DNA of 39,445 nt from Enterobacter sp. R1(2018) (GCF_003628475.1 NZ_RCAA01000010.1:103839-143283); one strand, 5' to 3'. Shown: positions 24,867 through 34,076, numbered from the stretch's first letter. Made by a program: numbers and translations. Notes: generated by a model from the sequence alone, not told the origin.

Positions 24867-25441
24867 TAGCGGGCCATTAGCTGCGTAAACCATGCCGCCG
24901 GAACGTTATACGGCGGCATCATTAATTGTGCGATCCCCCGTTCGATAATGCCTTCCGCCTGCTGTTTTAACGTTGCATTCCCCCGTTCCAGCCCCGCCAG
25001 CTGCAGCTTCTTTTCAATTAAATAGACGCGGGCGAAATGCGGGTCGTATCGCAAAATCTCGCGTGTGTTATCAATGATATCCGCAAGCTTAATGGTCTGT
25101 GCGTCCGGACAGGCCTGAGCGGTATGCAGAAAATGGGCGCGTTTGCGATGGGCGCGATTGATGCCGGGCAGCTGCTCTGGATTGGTCACCATCGCCACCA
25201 GCCCTGCAACTTCGGGGCCGAAGCGCTGTTCAATATCAATAATGGTGGTGTCGGTATCCTCTACCGTGTCGTGCAGCCAGGCTGCGGCCAGCACCTCTTC
25301 CGTGTCACAGACGCTGCGTACCAGCTCCACAACGGCGGCAGGATGCACGATATAGGGTTCTGAAGTATATTTGCGGCGCTGTTCGCAGGCGGCGTGCGCC
25401 CTGGTGGCATAACGACGGGCGCGCTCTTCTAAAGACAGCAT
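24857..25441 (-). CDS. Small HD-domain hydrolase resembling (p)ppGpp hydrolases (MESH1/SpoT HD)
   Basis: A 194-aa single-domain protein. RRKYTSEPYIVHP, AAAWLHDTVEDTDTT and TIKLADIIDNT are the motifs of the RelA/SpoT-type HD hydrolase domain. The metal ligands His33, His57-Asp58 and Asp121 and the Glu61-Asp62 pair are all present. There is no synthetase, TGS or ACT domain, so it is of the small-alarmone-hydrolase type. Start at 25441 from GGAGG 7-8 nt upstream; the frame stays open to 25681 but that extension is not domain-like. Hydrolysis of (p)ppGpp or a related nucleotide is inferred from family. Confidence 0.83.
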   Translation of the reverse strand: MLSLEERARRYATRAHAACEQRRKYTSEPYIVHPAAVVELVRSVCDTEEVLAAAWLHDTVEDTDTTIIDIEQRFGPEVAGLVAMVTNPEQLPGINRAHRKRAHFLHTAQACPDAQTIKLADIIDNTREILRYDPHFARVYLIEKKLQLAGLERGNATLKQQAEGIIERGIAQLMMPPYNVPAAWFTQLMARYQA

Positions 25442-25711
25442 GGGGGAACCCTCCGTTGACGCTCTGTGCAATCCCAGTATTTCCCATAACTTTATTCTGC
25501 TGTCTATTTTTTGTTGCGCGAACCGGCCGCCGAAATAGCAAAACTGCTGTTTATTTAATCGTGCTACTTTTAGCCGGATTCCGTAAATAAACGAAGAAAT
25601 GATGTTTTTGATCGATACTTTTTTTAGCCTCTGTGCTCTACTAGCCCGCGCCATTCCTGTGAAACATGGTCTGAGAATCATCCCGATTCCCTTGCAACGC
25701 TTTCTTTCTCA

Positions 25712-25738
25712 GAACTCCCTCAAGCTTTAAAGGTCTGA
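25712..25738 (+). promoter_or_regulatory. Sigma-E-type promoter for eptB
   Basis: GAACTC (25712-25717), a 16-bp spacer, then TCTGA (25734-25738) match the sigma-E (RpoE) pattern GAACTT-N16-TCTGA with one mismatch. Transcription would start near 25745, about 36 nt before eptB. Sigma-E control of eptB is established in E. coli. Confidence 0.75.
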
Positions 25739-25780
25739 GTAACGTTTTATACGTTTTCTTTTTGCGCCAGGACACCCTGA

Positions 25781-27463
25781 ATGAATTACATTAAATCGAT
25801 GACCCAGCAGAAGTTATGTTTTCTGTTAGCGGTATACATCGGCCTGTTTTTGAACATTTCGGTTTTTTATCACCGCTTTGATGGATTAGCGCATGACTTC
25901 AACGCATGGAAAGCGTTTGCCGCCGTAGCGGAGGTATGCGCCACGGTGCTGGTCACTTTCTTCCTGCTGCGTGTGCTTTCGCTGTTCGGGCGCTTAGTCT
26001 GGCGAATACTCACCACCTTTATCGTGCTGTGCTCCGTCGGCGCCAGCTACTACATGACTTTCCTTAACGTCGTCATCGGCTATGGGATTATCGCTTCGGT
26101 GATGACCACCGATATCGACCTGTCGAAAGAGATCGTTGGCTACCACTTTATTTTATGGATGGTGCTGGTCAGCGCCATTCCGCTGGTGCTTATCTGGAGC
26201 AATACCTGCCGCTACACGCTGCTCAAACAGCTAAAAACCCGCGGTCACCGCGTGAAAAGCGTGGCGATTGTGCTGCTGGCCGGCCTGATGGTTTGGGCGC
26301 CGCTGCGCTATCTTGATAAGCAGCAAAACCGTATCGAAAAACGCTCGACGGTAGATATGCCAAGCTATGGCGGCGTGGTGGCGAACTCCTACCTGCCGTC
26401 AAACTGGATTTCCGCGCTCGGCCTGTTCGCCTGGGCTCAGGTGGATGAATCCAGCGATAACAGTTCGCTGATGAACCCGGTGAAGAAATTCACCTACGTG
26501 GCGCCAAAAGACATTGATGACACCTACGTGGTGTTCGTCATTGGTGAAACCACGCGTTGGGATCACATGGGGATTCTGGGCTATGACCGCGATACCACGC
26601 CGAAGCTTGCCCGGGAGAAAAACCTGGTCGCCTTCCGTGGCGAGTCGTGCGATACCGCCACCAAGCTCTCGCTGCGCTGCATGTTCGTGCGTGAAGGCGG
26701 CGCGGAGGATAATCCACAGCGTACCCTGAAAGAGCAGAACGTCTTTGCGGTACTCAAGCAGCTGGGCTTCTCTTCCAGCCTTTACGCCATGCAAAGCGAG
26801 GTCTGGTTCTACAGCAACACCATGGCGGATAACTTCTCCTACCGCGAGCAGATCGCCGCCGAGCCGCGTAACAGCGGGAAGCAGGTTGACGACATGCTGC
26901 TGGTTGAAGAGATGAAGCGTTCTATCGACGAGCATCCAAAGGGCAAGCACCTGGTGGTTCTGCATACCAAAGGTTCGCACTTCTCTTACGTGCAGCGCTA
27001 TCCGCGCAGCTTTGCGAAGTGGGCGCCGGAGTGCGTAAGCATTGATAAAGAGTGCAGCAAAGAGCAGCTGATTAACGCCTTTGATAACTCGGTGCTGTAT
27101 ACCGACACGGTTCTTTCCGACGTTATCGATAAGCTGCGCGATAAGCGCGCGATTATTTTCTATGCTTCGGATCACGGCGAATCAATCAGCGAGCATAAGC
27201 ACCTGCACGGCACGCCGCGCGGCATGGCGCCGCCAGAGCAGTTCCGCGTTCCGCTGCTGGTTTGGGCTTCTGATAAGTACCTTTCAGATCCCGATCGCGC
27301 CCGTTCATTTGAACACATGAAAGAGCAGGCGGCGATGAAAGTGCCGCATCGCCACGTTGAGCTGTATGACACCATTATGGGCTGCCTCGGCTATACCTCG
27401 CCAAACGGCGGAATTAACGAGAACAACAACTGGTGCCACGTGCCGCAGCAGGCGGCGCAGTAA
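25781..27463 (+). CDS. eptB: Kdo2-lipid A phosphoethanolamine transferase EptB
   Basis: Inner-membrane enzyme that adds phosphoethanolamine to the outer Kdo of LPS. Five N-terminal membrane helices (about residues 10-190) are followed by a periplasmic sulfatase-like catalytic domain. The nucleophile is Thr294 in CDTATKLSLRCMF, with metal ligands in FVIGETTRWDHMG and YASDHGESISEH, and paired cysteines for disulfides. The length is 560 aa, versus 563 in E. coli. It is preceded by a sigma-E-type promoter. In E. coli it is also repressed by the sRNA MgrR; I did not verify a pairing site. This is a housekeeping LPS-modifying enzyme, not an MCR-type resistance gene. Confidence 0.97.
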   Translation: MNYIKSMTQQKLCFLLAVYIGLFLNISVFYHRFDGLAHDFNAWKAFAAVAEVCATVLVTFFLLRVLSLFGRLVWRILTTFIVLCSVGASYYMTFLNVVIGYGIIASVMTTDIDLSKEIVGYHFILWMVLVSAIPLVLIWSNTCRYTLLKQLKTRGHRVKSVAIVLLAGLMVWAPLRYLDKQQNRIEKRSTVDMPSYGGVVANSYLPSNWISALGLFAWAQVDESSDNSSLMNPVKKFTYVAPKDIDDTYVVFVIGETTRWDHMGILGYDRDTTPKLAREKNLVAFRGESCDTATKLSLRCMFVREGGAEDNPQRTLKEQNVFAVLKQLGFSSSLYAMQSEVWFYSNTMADNFSYREQIAAEPRNSGKQVDDMLLVEEMKRSIDEHPKGKHLVVLHTKGSHFSYVQRYPRSFAKWAPECVSIDKECSKEQLINAFDNSVLYTDTVLSDVIDKLRDKRAIIFYASDHGESISEHKHLHGTPRGMAPPEQFRVPLLVWASDKYLSDPDRARSFEHMKEQAAMKVPHRHVELYDTIMGCLGYTSPNGGINENNNWCHVPQQAAQ

Positions 27464-27522
27464 CATTGGTTCAACAATCGCTGGCTTTTAAAGCAAACGA
27501 TTTGGATTTTTAAGTTAAGGGA

Positions 27523-27551
27523 TTGACGGCTAAAACGGTGCGCAGTAAGAT
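27523..27551 (+). promoter_or_regulatory. Sigma-70 promoter of the tRNA-Pro gene
   Basis: TTGACG (27523-27528), 17-bp spacer, TAAGAT (27546-27551), then a GC-rich discriminator (GCGCTCCGC) typical of stringently controlled stable-RNA promoters. Confidence 0.82.
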
Positions 27552-27563
27552 GCGCTCCGCATT

Positions 27564-27640
27564 CGGCGAGTAGCGCAGCTTGGTAGCGCAACTGGTTTGG
27601 GACCAGTGGGTCGGAGGTTCGAATCCTCTCTCGCCGACCA
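27564..27640 (+). tRNA. tRNA-Pro, anticodon TGG
   Basis: A 77-nt gene with encoded CCA. Acceptor stem CGGCGAG/CTCGCCG, anticodon stem ACTGG/CCAGT (27591-27595/27603-27607) and loop TTTGGGA give anticodon TGG at 27598-27600; the T arm is GGAGGTTCGAATCCTC. The body matches the E. coli proM species from memory. In E. coli the tRNA at this eptB-dpp locus is proK with anticodon CGG. It has its own promoter and terminator, so it is a monocistronic unit. Confidence 0.96.
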
Positions 27641-27647
27641 CTTTTAG

Positions 27648-27678
27648 AAAAGGCCAGCTCTTTTGAGCTGGCCTTTTT
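27648..27678 (+). terminator. Rho-independent terminator of tRNA-Pro
   Basis: AGGCCAGCTC (27651-27660) and GAGCTGGCCT (27665-27674) form a perfect 10-bp stem with a TTTT loop and flanking A/T runs, 8 nt after the tRNA end. Confidence 0.92.
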
Positions 27679-27702
27679 GCATTGGCGTTTATGACACCTT
27701 AG

Positions 27703-27775
27703 GTTGGATAAGCGCCATCGTCATCCAACGATGATTACGCACAACGGCGGACGGCTCGTTGCTCATCCCGCCCTA
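27703..27775. repeat. REP-like elements after tRNA-Pro
   Basis: GTTGGAT (27703-27709) pairs with ATCCAAC (27723-27729) around AAGCGCCATCGTC; a second, weaker unit GGCGGACGG...CATCCCGCC follows to about 27775. The sequence style matches the REP units at 402, 13015 and 18320. Confidence 0.6.
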
Positions 27776-28397
27776 CAAATTGGCATTTTAGATTTATCAT
27801 TTACCTCGTCACGACGTATTCCTTAGCCGCTCAACAAAACGCCTTCTCTTCTAAAAAACTTCGTTCCATCGTCCAATGCACGTCTTTATATGATTTTGTG
27901 ACATATTCCATTGTATTTTGTTATGAAAAATCGTGGTTTTTTGCGCCATTGCTTATGTTTATCCCTGGCATGATTCGCTGTAAGAGATGCAGATCACAGA
28001 ATAAATCGTTCATATAATCGTCATCCGGCAAGAATTTTTTCAAAAAACGCGCAACCGATTACCGCTATCGATTGCAAATTAAGCAGTTTAATATTCTGGT
28101 AACAAGGCTGTAGCATAAATTTCCCTGCTGGAAATGCCCCTGCTGGCTTTTTTTTAACTTTGTTTGCTGTTTCTCACCCCGGTTGTAAATCCCCGATAGC
28201 TGTATTGACGTTTAAACGATCTGTTGACAGATTGTAGGGCGTGAGGGGCAATTTATGGATAGTCCGCACTACCACACAGCTAGCCTGACGAAAGGAACCC
28301 CTGGCCTCACCGCCGCCTGCGGGCACCCCGAACAGACCGCACTCAAATAACAAAGGTCTAACGGATAAAACAACACATCTCACATTGGAGCAGAAGA
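27776..28397 (+). promoter_or_regulatory. Long upstream region of dppA
   Basis: About 620 bp without a long gene. The left part is AT-rich with half-CRP-like motifs (TGTGA at 27898, ATCACA near 28013). TTGACG at 28205-28210 with CAGATT 17 bp downstream is a candidate promoter that would start near 28240, consistent with the long leader reported for E. coli dppA. A C/A-rich run AAAACAACACA (28367-28377) just before the start is the type of target paired by GcvB sRNA, a known dppA repressor. GGAG precedes the ATG by 8 nt. Promoter and sRNA assignments are inference. Confidence 0.5.
28255..28350 (+). CDS. Possible 31-codon leader ORF in the dppA 5' region
   Basis: ATG at 28255 is preceded by GAGGGG at a spacing of 6, a very strong Shine-Dalgarno, and the frame runs 31 codons to TAA. 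The peptide begins MDSPHYHTASLTKG and has no signal or membrane segment. It lies at the 5' end of the predicted dppA leader and ends 47 nt before dppA. It could be a translated leader peptide, or the SD-like sequence may have another role. No family recognised. Confidence 0.4.
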   Translation: MDSPHYHTASLTKGTPGLTAACGHPEQTALK

Positions 28398-30005
28398 ATG
28401 AGTATTTCCTTGAAGAAGTCAGGGATGCTGAAATTTGGTCTGAGCCTGGTAGCTTTGACCGTTGCAGCCAGCGTTCAGGCTAAAACCCTGGTTTATTGTT
28501 CAGAAGGATCGCCGGAAGGTTTTAACCCACAGCTGTTCACTTCTGGTACGACCTACGATGCCAGCTCGGTGCCAATCTATAACCGTCTGGTCGAATTCAA
28601 AACCGGCACCACGGAAATCATTCCGGGCCTGGCCGAAAAATGGGACGTCAGCGAAGACGGCAAAACCTATACCTTCCACCTGCGTCAGGGCGTGAAGTGG
28701 CAGGATAATAAAGATTTCAAACCAACGCGTGACTTCAACGCCGACGACGTCGTGTTCTCCTTCGACCGTCAGAAAAATGCCCAGAACCCGTACCATAAAG
28801 TGTCTGGCGGCAGCTACGAATACTTCGAAGGCATGGGCCTGCCGGATCTGATCACCGAGATTAAAAAAGTAGACGACCAGACCGTTCAGTTCGTGCTGGC
28901 CCGTCCGGAAGCGCCTTTCCTGGCGGATCTGGCTATGGACTTCGCTTCCATCCTGTCCAAAGAATATGCGGATAACATGTTGAAAGCCGGCACGCCGGAA
29001 AAAACCGACCTCAACCCAATTGGTACAGGTCCGTTCCAGCTGCTGCAGTACCAGAAAGATTCCCGCATCCTGTACAAAGCGTTCCCTGGCTTCTGGGGCA
29101 CCAAGCCGCAAATCGATCGCCTGGTGTTCTCCATCACGCCTGACGCCTCCGTGCGTTACGCCAAACTGCAGAAAAACGAGTGCCAGGTTATGCCGTACCC
29201 GAACCCGGCCGATATCGCTCGTATGAAGCAGGACAAGAGCATCAACCTGATGGAGCAGGCCGGCCTGAACGTGGGTTACCTGTCCTTCAACACCGAGAAG
29301 AAACCGTTTGACGATGTGAAAGTACGTCAGGCGCTGACCTACGCGGTGAACAAAGAAGCGATCATCAAAGCTGTTTATCAGGGTGCCGGCACCGCCGCTA
29401 AAAACCTGATTCCACCTACCATGTGGAGCTACAACGATGACGTGAAGGACTACACCTACGATCCTGAGAAAGCGAAAGCGCTGCTGAAAGAAGCGGGCCA
29501 GGATAAAGGCTTCACCGTTGACCTGTGGGCTATGCCTGTTCAGCGTCCGTACAACCCGAACGCTCGCCGTATGGCTGAGATGATTCAGGCTGACTGGGCG
29601 AAGGTCGGCGTCACCGCCAAAATCGTTACCTACGAGTGGGGCGAATATCTGAAGCGCGCCAAAGCCGGTGAGCATCAGGCCGTCATGATGGGCTGGACCG
29701 GGGACAATGGGGATCCGGATAACTTCTTCGCCACGCTGTTTAGCTGTGATGCGGCGAAAGACGGCTCTAACTACTCTCGCTGGTGCTACAAGCCGTTTGA
29801 AGACCTGATCCAACCTGCGCGTGCGGCAGAAGATCACAATAAACGTATCGAGCTGTACAAGCAGGCTCAGGTAGTGATGCATGACCAGGCTCCGGCGCTG
29901 ATCATCGCTCACTCCACCGTATACGAGCCTGTGCGTAAAGAAGTGAAGGGCTATGTGGTTGATCCATTAGGCAAACACCACTTCGAAAGCGTGTCAGTCG
30001 AATAA
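28398..30005 (+). CDS. dppA: Dipeptide-binding periplasmic protein DppA
   Basis: Periplasmic receptor for dipeptides, feeding the DppBCDF importer; in E. coli it also helps haem uptake and dipeptide chemotaxis through Tap. The signal peptide is residues 1-28 (cleavage after SVQA, mature KTLVYCSEG). Family-5 solute-binding fold, 535 aa as in E. coli, with the conserved GWTGDNGDPDNF stretch that lines the ligand pocket. Followed by two hairpins before dppB, which should favour dppA-heavy expression. Probable GcvB target in the leader. Confidence 0.98.
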   Translation: MSISLKKSGMLKFGLSLVALTVAASVQAKTLVYCSEGSPEGFNPQLFTSGTTYDASSVPIYNRLVEFKTGTTEIIPGLAEKWDVSEDGKTYTFHLRQGVKWQDNKDFKPTRDFNADDVVFSFDRQKNAQNPYHKVSGGSYEYFEGMGLPDLITEIKKVDDQTVQFVLARPEAPFLADLAMDFASILSKEYADNMLKAGTPEKTDLNPIGTGPFQLLQYQKDSRILYKAFPGFWGTKPQIDRLVFSITPDASVRYAKLQKNECQVMPYPNPADIARMKQDKSINLMEQAGLNVGYLSFNTEKKPFDDVKVRQALTYAVNKEAIIKAVYQGAGTAAKNLIPPTMWSYNDDVKDYTYDPEKAKALLKEAGQDKGFTVDLWAMPVQRPYNPNARRMAEMIQADWAKVGVTAKIVTYEWGEYLKRAKAGEHQAVMMGWTGDNGDPDNFFATLFSCDAAKDGSNYSRWCYKPFEDLIQPARAAEDHNKRIELYKQAQVVMHDQAPALIIAHSTVYEPVRKEVKGYVVDPLGKHHFESVSVE

Positions 30006-30023
30006 TAAAAGCAAAGCGCTTTA

Positions 30024-30050
30024 TTCCCTCTCCCTTCCCGGGAGAGGGGA
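30024..30050. repeat. CCCTCTCCC/GGGAGAGGG hairpin between dppA and dppB
   Basis: CCCTCTCCC (30026-30034) pairs perfectly with GGGAGAGGG (30040-30048), extended by TT/AA outside. The stem sequence is that of the mtlA-mtlD element at 9867. It starts about 20 nt after the dppA stop. Confidence 0.75.
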
Positions 30051-30070
30051 AAGATTTGTGAGCAATACAG

Positions 30071-30094
30071 ACTGAACGCCGCAAGGCTTTCAGT
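30071..30094 (+). other. Second intercistronic hairpin before dppB
   Basis: ACTGAA-C-GCC pairs with GGC-T-TTCAGT around a GCAA (GNRA) tetraloop; one internal mismatch. It ends 20 nt upstream of the dppB ATG. Confidence 0.6.
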
Positions 30095-30114
30095 CATTAC
30101 AGAGAATCCGGGAT

Positions 30115-31134
30115 ATGTTGCAGTTCATCCTCCGACGTCTGGGGCTAGTTATCCCCACGTTTATCGGTATTACCCTACTTACCTTCGCCTTTGTGCACAT
30201 GATCCCCGGTGACCCGGTGATGATTATGGCCGGCGAGCGTGGTATCTCTCCTGAACGTCATGCCCAGCTGCTGGCCGAGCTCGGCCTCGATAAGCCGATG
30301 TGGCAGCAATACCTCCACTATATCTGGGGCGTTATGCATGGCGATTTAGGCATTTCATTAAAAAGCCGCCTCCCGGTGTGGGACGAGTTCGTGCCGCGCT
30401 TTAAAGCGACGATGGAACTCGGCGTGTGCGCGATGATTTTCGCCGTGGCCGTAGGGATCCCGGTTGGCGTGCTGGCCGCCGTTAAGCGCGGTTCCATCTT
30501 CGATCATACCGCGGTTGGCCTGGCGCTGACCGGTTACTCCATGCCTATCTTCTGGTGGGGCATGATGCTTATCATGCTGGTCTCGGTGTACTGGAACCTG
30601 ACCCCGGTTTCCGGGCGCGTCAGCGACACGGTGTTCCTTGACGACAGTATGCCGCTCACCGGCTTTATGCTGATTGATACCGCTATCTGGGGCGAGCAGG
30701 GCGACTTTATGGACGCGCTGGCGCACATGGTGCTGCCGGCGGTCGTGCTCGGCACCATCCCGCTGGCGGTTATTGTGCGTATGACCCGCTCGGCGATGCT
30801 TGAGGTACTTGGCGAAGACTATATCCGTACCGCCCGCGCGAAAGGCCTGACCCGCATGCGCGTTATCGTGGTGCACGCTCTGCGTAACGCCATGCTGCCG
30901 GTGGTTACGGTGATCGGCCTGCAGGTCGGTACGCTGCTTGCCGGCGCCATCCTGACGGAAACCATCTTCTCCTGGCCTGGTCTTGGCCGCTGGCTGATCG
31001 ACGCGCTTCAGCGCCGTGATTATCCGGTGGTGCAGGGCGGCGTGCTGCTGGTGGCGACGATGATTATCCTCGTCAACCTGATCGTCGACTTACTGTACGG
31101 CGTGGTGAACCCGCGTATACGCCATAAGAAATAA
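30115..31134 (+). CDS. dppB: Dipeptide ABC transporter permease DppB
   Basis: A 339-aa inner-membrane permease of the BPD family. The starting MLQFILRRLGLVIPTFIGITLLTF is the typical first helix of DppB/OppB, and the EAA loop is EVLGEDYIRTARAKGLTRMRVI. About six helices. Second gene of the operon, 9 bp before dppC. Confidence 0.98.
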   Translation: MLQFILRRLGLVIPTFIGITLLTFAFVHMIPGDPVMIMAGERGISPERHAQLLAELGLDKPMWQQYLHYIWGVMHGDLGISLKSRLPVWDEFVPRFKATMELGVCAMIFAVAVGIPVGVLAAVKRGSIFDHTAVGLALTGYSMPIFWWGMMLIMLVSVYWNLTPVSGRVSDTVFLDDSMPLTGFMLIDTAIWGEQGDFMDALAHMVLPAVVLGTIPLAVIVRMTRSAMLEVLGEDYIRTARAKGLTRMRVIVVHALRNAMLPVVTVIGLQVGTLLAGAILTETIFSWPGLGRWLIDALQRRDYPVVQGGVLLVATMIILVNLIVDLLYGVVNPRIRHKK

Positions 31135-31143
31135 GGGGCCATC

Positions 31144-32046
31144 ATGACGCAATTAACAGAGAACAAAGTAGTGGCGGCGCCAAAGCCAATGACGCCATTC
31201 CAGGAGTTCTGGCACTACTTTAAACGTAATAAAGGGGCGGTCGTCGGCCTGGTGTACGTCACCGCGATGATCCTGATTGCTATTTTCGCCAACGTGCTGG
31301 CGCCTCACGGCCCGGCGGAACAGTTCCGCGATGCGCTGCTCAACCCGCCCGTCTGGCAGGACGGCGGCAGCTGGCAGTTTATTCTCGGTACCGATGACGT
31401 AGGCCGCGACATCATGGCTCGCCTGATGTACGGCGCGCGCCTGTCGCTGCTGGTGGGCTGTCTGGTCGTGGTGCTGTCGTTGATTATGGGCGTGGTGCTC
31501 GGGCTCATAGCCGGCTACTTCGGCGGCCTGATCGACAACATCATCATGCGTATCGTCGACATCATGCTGGCGTTGCCAAGCCTGCTGCTGGCCCTGGTGC
31601 TGGTGGCTATCTTCGGCCCGTCGATCGTTAACGCCTCGCTGGCCCTGACGTTCGTTGCGTTGCCGCACTACGTGCGCCTCACGCGCGGCGCGGTGCTGGT
31701 AGAAGTGAACCGCGACTACGTCACCGCTTCCCGCGTGGCGGGCGCAAGTCCTATGCGCCAGATGTTCATCAACATTTTACCGAACTGCCTCGCACCGCTT
31801 ATCGTGCAGGCCTCTCTTGGCTTCTCTAACGCCATTCTCGATATGGCCGCCCTTGGCTTCCTCGGCATGGGTGCGCAGCCGCCAACACCGGAATGGGGCA
31901 CCATGCTTTCCGACGTGTTGCAGTTCGCGCAAAGCGCCTGGTGGGTCGTCACCTTCCCCGGTGTCGCCATCCTGCTGACGGTGCTGGCATTTAACCTGAT
32001 GGGTGACGGGCTGCGTGACGCGCTCGATCCTAAACTCAAGCAGTAA
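31144..32046 (+). CDS. dppC: Dipeptide ABC transporter permease DppC
   Basis: A 300-aa permease partner of DppB, the same length as in E. coli. The N-terminal cytoplasmic tail ([20 protein letters not shown]) is the OppC/DppC-type N-terminal domain. HLGTD-like [21 protein letters not shown] and the EAA loop [21 protein letters not shown] are conserved. Followed after 11 bp by dppD. Confidence 0.98.
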   Translation: MTQLTENKVVAAPKPMTPFQEFWHYFKRNKGAVVGLVYVTAMILIAIFANVLAPHGPAEQFRDALLNPPVWQDGGSWQFILGTDDVGRDIMARLMYGARLSLLVGCLVVVLSLIMGVVLGLIAGYFGGLIDNIIMRIVDIMLALPSLLLALVLVAIFGPSIVNASLALTFVALPHYVRLTRGAVLVEVNRDYVTASRVAGASPMRQMFINILPNCLAPLIVQASLGFSNAILDMAALGFLGMGAQPPTPEWGTMLSDVLQFAQSAWWVVTFPGVAILLTVLAFNLMGDGLRDALDPKLKQ

Positions 32047-32057
32047 AGGGCTACGTA

Positions 32058-33050
32058 ATGGCGTTATTGAATGTAGATAAATTATCGGTGCACTTCGGCG
32101 ACGAAGGAACACCTTTCCGTGCCGTAGACCGCGTGAGTTACACCGTAAATCAGGGCGAAGTTGTCGGTATCGTCGGCGAGTCCGGCTCGGGCAAATCCGT
32201 CAGCTCGCTGGCGATTATGGGACTGATTGATTACCCCGGCCGCGTAATGGCGGAGAAACTGGAGTTTAACGGCCAGGACCTGCAGAAAATTTCCGAAAAA
32301 GAACGCCGCAACCTGGTGGGCGCGGAAGTGGCAATGATCTTTCAGGACCCGATGACCAGCCTTAACCCTTGCTACACCGTTGGTTTCCAGATTATGGAAG
32401 CGATAAAAGTGCACCAGGGCGGCAACAAGTCAACCCGTCGCCAGCGCGCCATCGATCTGCTGAACCTGGTGGGCATACCGGACCCGGCTTCGCGTCTGGA
32501 CGTTTATCCGCACCAGCTTTCCGGCGGCATGAGTCAGCGCGTGATGATCGCAATGGCTATCGCCTGTCGTCCTAAGCTGCTGATCGCCGATGAGCCGACC
32601 ACCGCGCTGGATGTGACTATCCAGGCGCAGATTATCGAGCTGCTGCTGGAACTGCAGCAAAAAGAGAACATGGCGCTGATTCTTATCACCCATGACCTTG
32701 CGCTGGTGGCCGAAGCGGCACACAAAATCATCGTAATGTACGCAGGCCAGGTGGTGGAAGCCGGCGAAGCGAAGGATATCTTCCGCGCGCCGCGTCACCC
32801 GTACACTCAGGCGCTGCTGCGCGCGCTGCCGGAGTTTGCCCAGGACAAAGCGCGTCTGGCGTCGCTGCCGGGCGTGGTGCCGGGCAAATACGACCGCCCG
32901 AACGGCTGCCTGCTGAACCCGCGCTGCCCGTATGCCACGGATAAGTGCCGCGTTGATGAGCCGGACCTGAATCTGGTGGATCACGGTCGCCAGTCCAAAT
33001 GTCACTACCCACTCGATGATGCCGGGAGGCCAACCTATGATTACCGATAA
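32058..33050 (+). CDS. dppD: Dipeptide ABC transporter ATPase DppD
   Basis: A 330-aa ABC ATPase. Walker A GESGSGKS (40-47), signature LSGGMSQR, Walker [13 protein letters not shown] and the switch His in ITHDL are intact. The C-terminal extension holds a four-cysteine cluster ([15 protein letters not shown] ... KCHYP) of the sort that binds a [4Fe-4S] cluster in Dpp/Opp ATPases of known structure. Overlaps dppF by 14 bp. Confidence 0.98.
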   Translation: MALLNVDKLSVHFGDEGTPFRAVDRVSYTVNQGEVVGIVGESGSGKSVSSLAIMGLIDYPGRVMAEKLEFNGQDLQKISEKERRNLVGAEVAMIFQDPMTSLNPCYTVGFQIMEAIKVHQGGNKSTRRQRAIDLLNLVGIPDPASRLDVYPHQLSGGMSQRVMIAMAIACRPKLLIADEPTTALDVTIQAQIIELLLELQQKENMALILITHDLALVAEAAHKIIVMYAGQVVEAGEAKDIFRAPRHPYTQALLRALPEFAQDKARLASLPGVVPGKYDRPNGCLLNPRCPYATDKCRVDEPDLNLVDHGRQSKCHYPLDDAGRPTYDYR

Positions 33051-34044
33051 GGCCACCGCCCAACAGCCGCTGTTGCAGGCCATCGACCTGAAAAAACACT
33101 ACCCGGTGAAAAAGGGTATTTTCGGCCAGGAACGCCTGGTGAAAGCGCTGGACGGGGTTTCTTTTAGCCTCGAACGCGGCAAAACGCTGGCGGTAGTAGG
33201 CGAGTCTGGCTGCGGGAAATCCACCCTCGGCCGTCTGCTGACGATGATCGAAATTCCGACCGGCGGCGAGCTGTACTATCAGGGACAGGATTTACTCAAG
33301 CCTGACGCCACGGCGGAAAAGCTGCGTCGTCAGAAAATCCAGATCGTTTTCCAGAACCCGTACGGCTCTTTGAACCCGCGTAAAAAAGTGGGGCAAATTC
33401 TTGAAGAGCCGCTGCAGATTAACAGCAGCCTGAGCAAAGCCGAACGCCGTGAAAAAGCGCTGGCGATGATGGCGAAAGTCGGCCTGAAAACCGAACATTA
33501 CGACCGTTACCCGCATATGTTCTCCGGCGGCCAGCGCCAGCGTATCGCTATCGCGCGCGGCCTGATGCTGGACCCGGACGTAGTGATCGCCGACGAACCC
33601 GTTTCCGCGCTGGACGTTTCCGTGCGCGCGCAGGTGCTGAACCTGATGATGGATTTACAGCAGGATATGGGGCTGTCGTACGTGTTCATCTCCCACGACC
33701 TGTCGGTGGTGGAGCACATCGCCGACGAAGTGATGGTGATGTACCTGGGCCGCTGCGTGGAGAAGGGGACGAAAGACCAGATTTTCTCTAACCCGCGTCA
33801 TCCTTACACCCAGGCGCTGCTCTCCGCCACGCCGCGTCTGAACCCGGACGACCGCCGCGAGCGCATCAAGCTTACCGGCGAGCTGCCAAGCCCGCTGAAT
33901 CCGCCTCCGGGCTGCGCGTTCAACGCCCGCTGCCGCCGCCGTTTCGGACCGTGCACCCAGCTGCAGCCGCAGCTTAAGGAGTATGGCGGTCAGCTGGTAG
34001 CGTGTTTTGCCGTTGACCAGGATGAGAACAGGGAAATTCGTTAA
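33037..34044 (+). CDS. dppF: Dipeptide ABC transporter ATPase DppF
   Basis: The second ATPase of the importer, 335 aa. Walker [10 protein letters not shown] (55-63), signature FSGGQRQR, Walker [13 protein letters not shown], switch ISHDLS, and a C-terminal cysteine cluster (GCAFNARC ... CTQ ... ACF). I start at ATG 33037, behind GGGAGG at a spacing of 6, rather than at 33016, because E. coli DppF (334 aa) begins at the equivalent residue. Last gene of the operon, followed by a terminator. Confidence 0.97.
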   Translation: MITDKATAQQPLLQAIDLKKHYPVKKGIFGQERLVKALDGVSFSLERGKTLAVVGESGCGKSTLGRLLTMIEIPTGGELYYQGQDLLKPDATAEKLRRQKIQIVFQNPYGSLNPRKKVGQILEEPLQINSSLSKAERREKALAMMAKVGLKTEHYDRYPHMFSGGQRQRIAIARGLMLDPDVVIADEPVSALDVSVRAQVLNLMMDLQQDMGLSYVFISHDLSVVEHIADEVMVMYLGRCVEKGTKDQIFSNPRHPYTQALLSATPRLNPDDRRERIKLTGELPSPLNPPPGCAFNARCRRRFGPCTQLQPQLKEYGGQLVACFAVDQDENREIR

Positions 34045-34049
34045 ACCTA

Positions 34050-34076
34050 AAGCCGGGAAATTATCCCGGCTTTTTT
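34050..34076 (+). terminator. Rho-independent terminator of dppABCDF
   Basis: AAGCCGGGA (34050-34058) pairs with TCCCGGCTT (34064-34072) around AATTA, followed by TTTT. It begins 6 nt after the dppF stop. Confidence 0.92.

Noticed and set aside
25442-25681. N-terminal extension of the HD hydrolase
   Set aside because: The frame is merely stop-free; the ribosome binding site GGAGG and the domain start point to ATG 25441, and the region is the upstream DNA shared with eptB.
25781-27463. Could eptB be an acquired mcr-type colistin resistance gene?
   Set aside because: It has the length, neighbours and sigma-E-type promoter of chromosomal eptB; the motif around the nucleophile is the EptB form, and no mobile element is near.
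28174-28383. 69-aa minus-strand frame upstream of dppA
   Set aside because: Antisense to the dppA leader with no ribosome binding site; nothing supports it.
28500-29912. 470-aa open frame antisense to dppA
   Set aside because: A codon-bias shadow of a highly expressed gene; no ribosome binding site and no recognisable domain.
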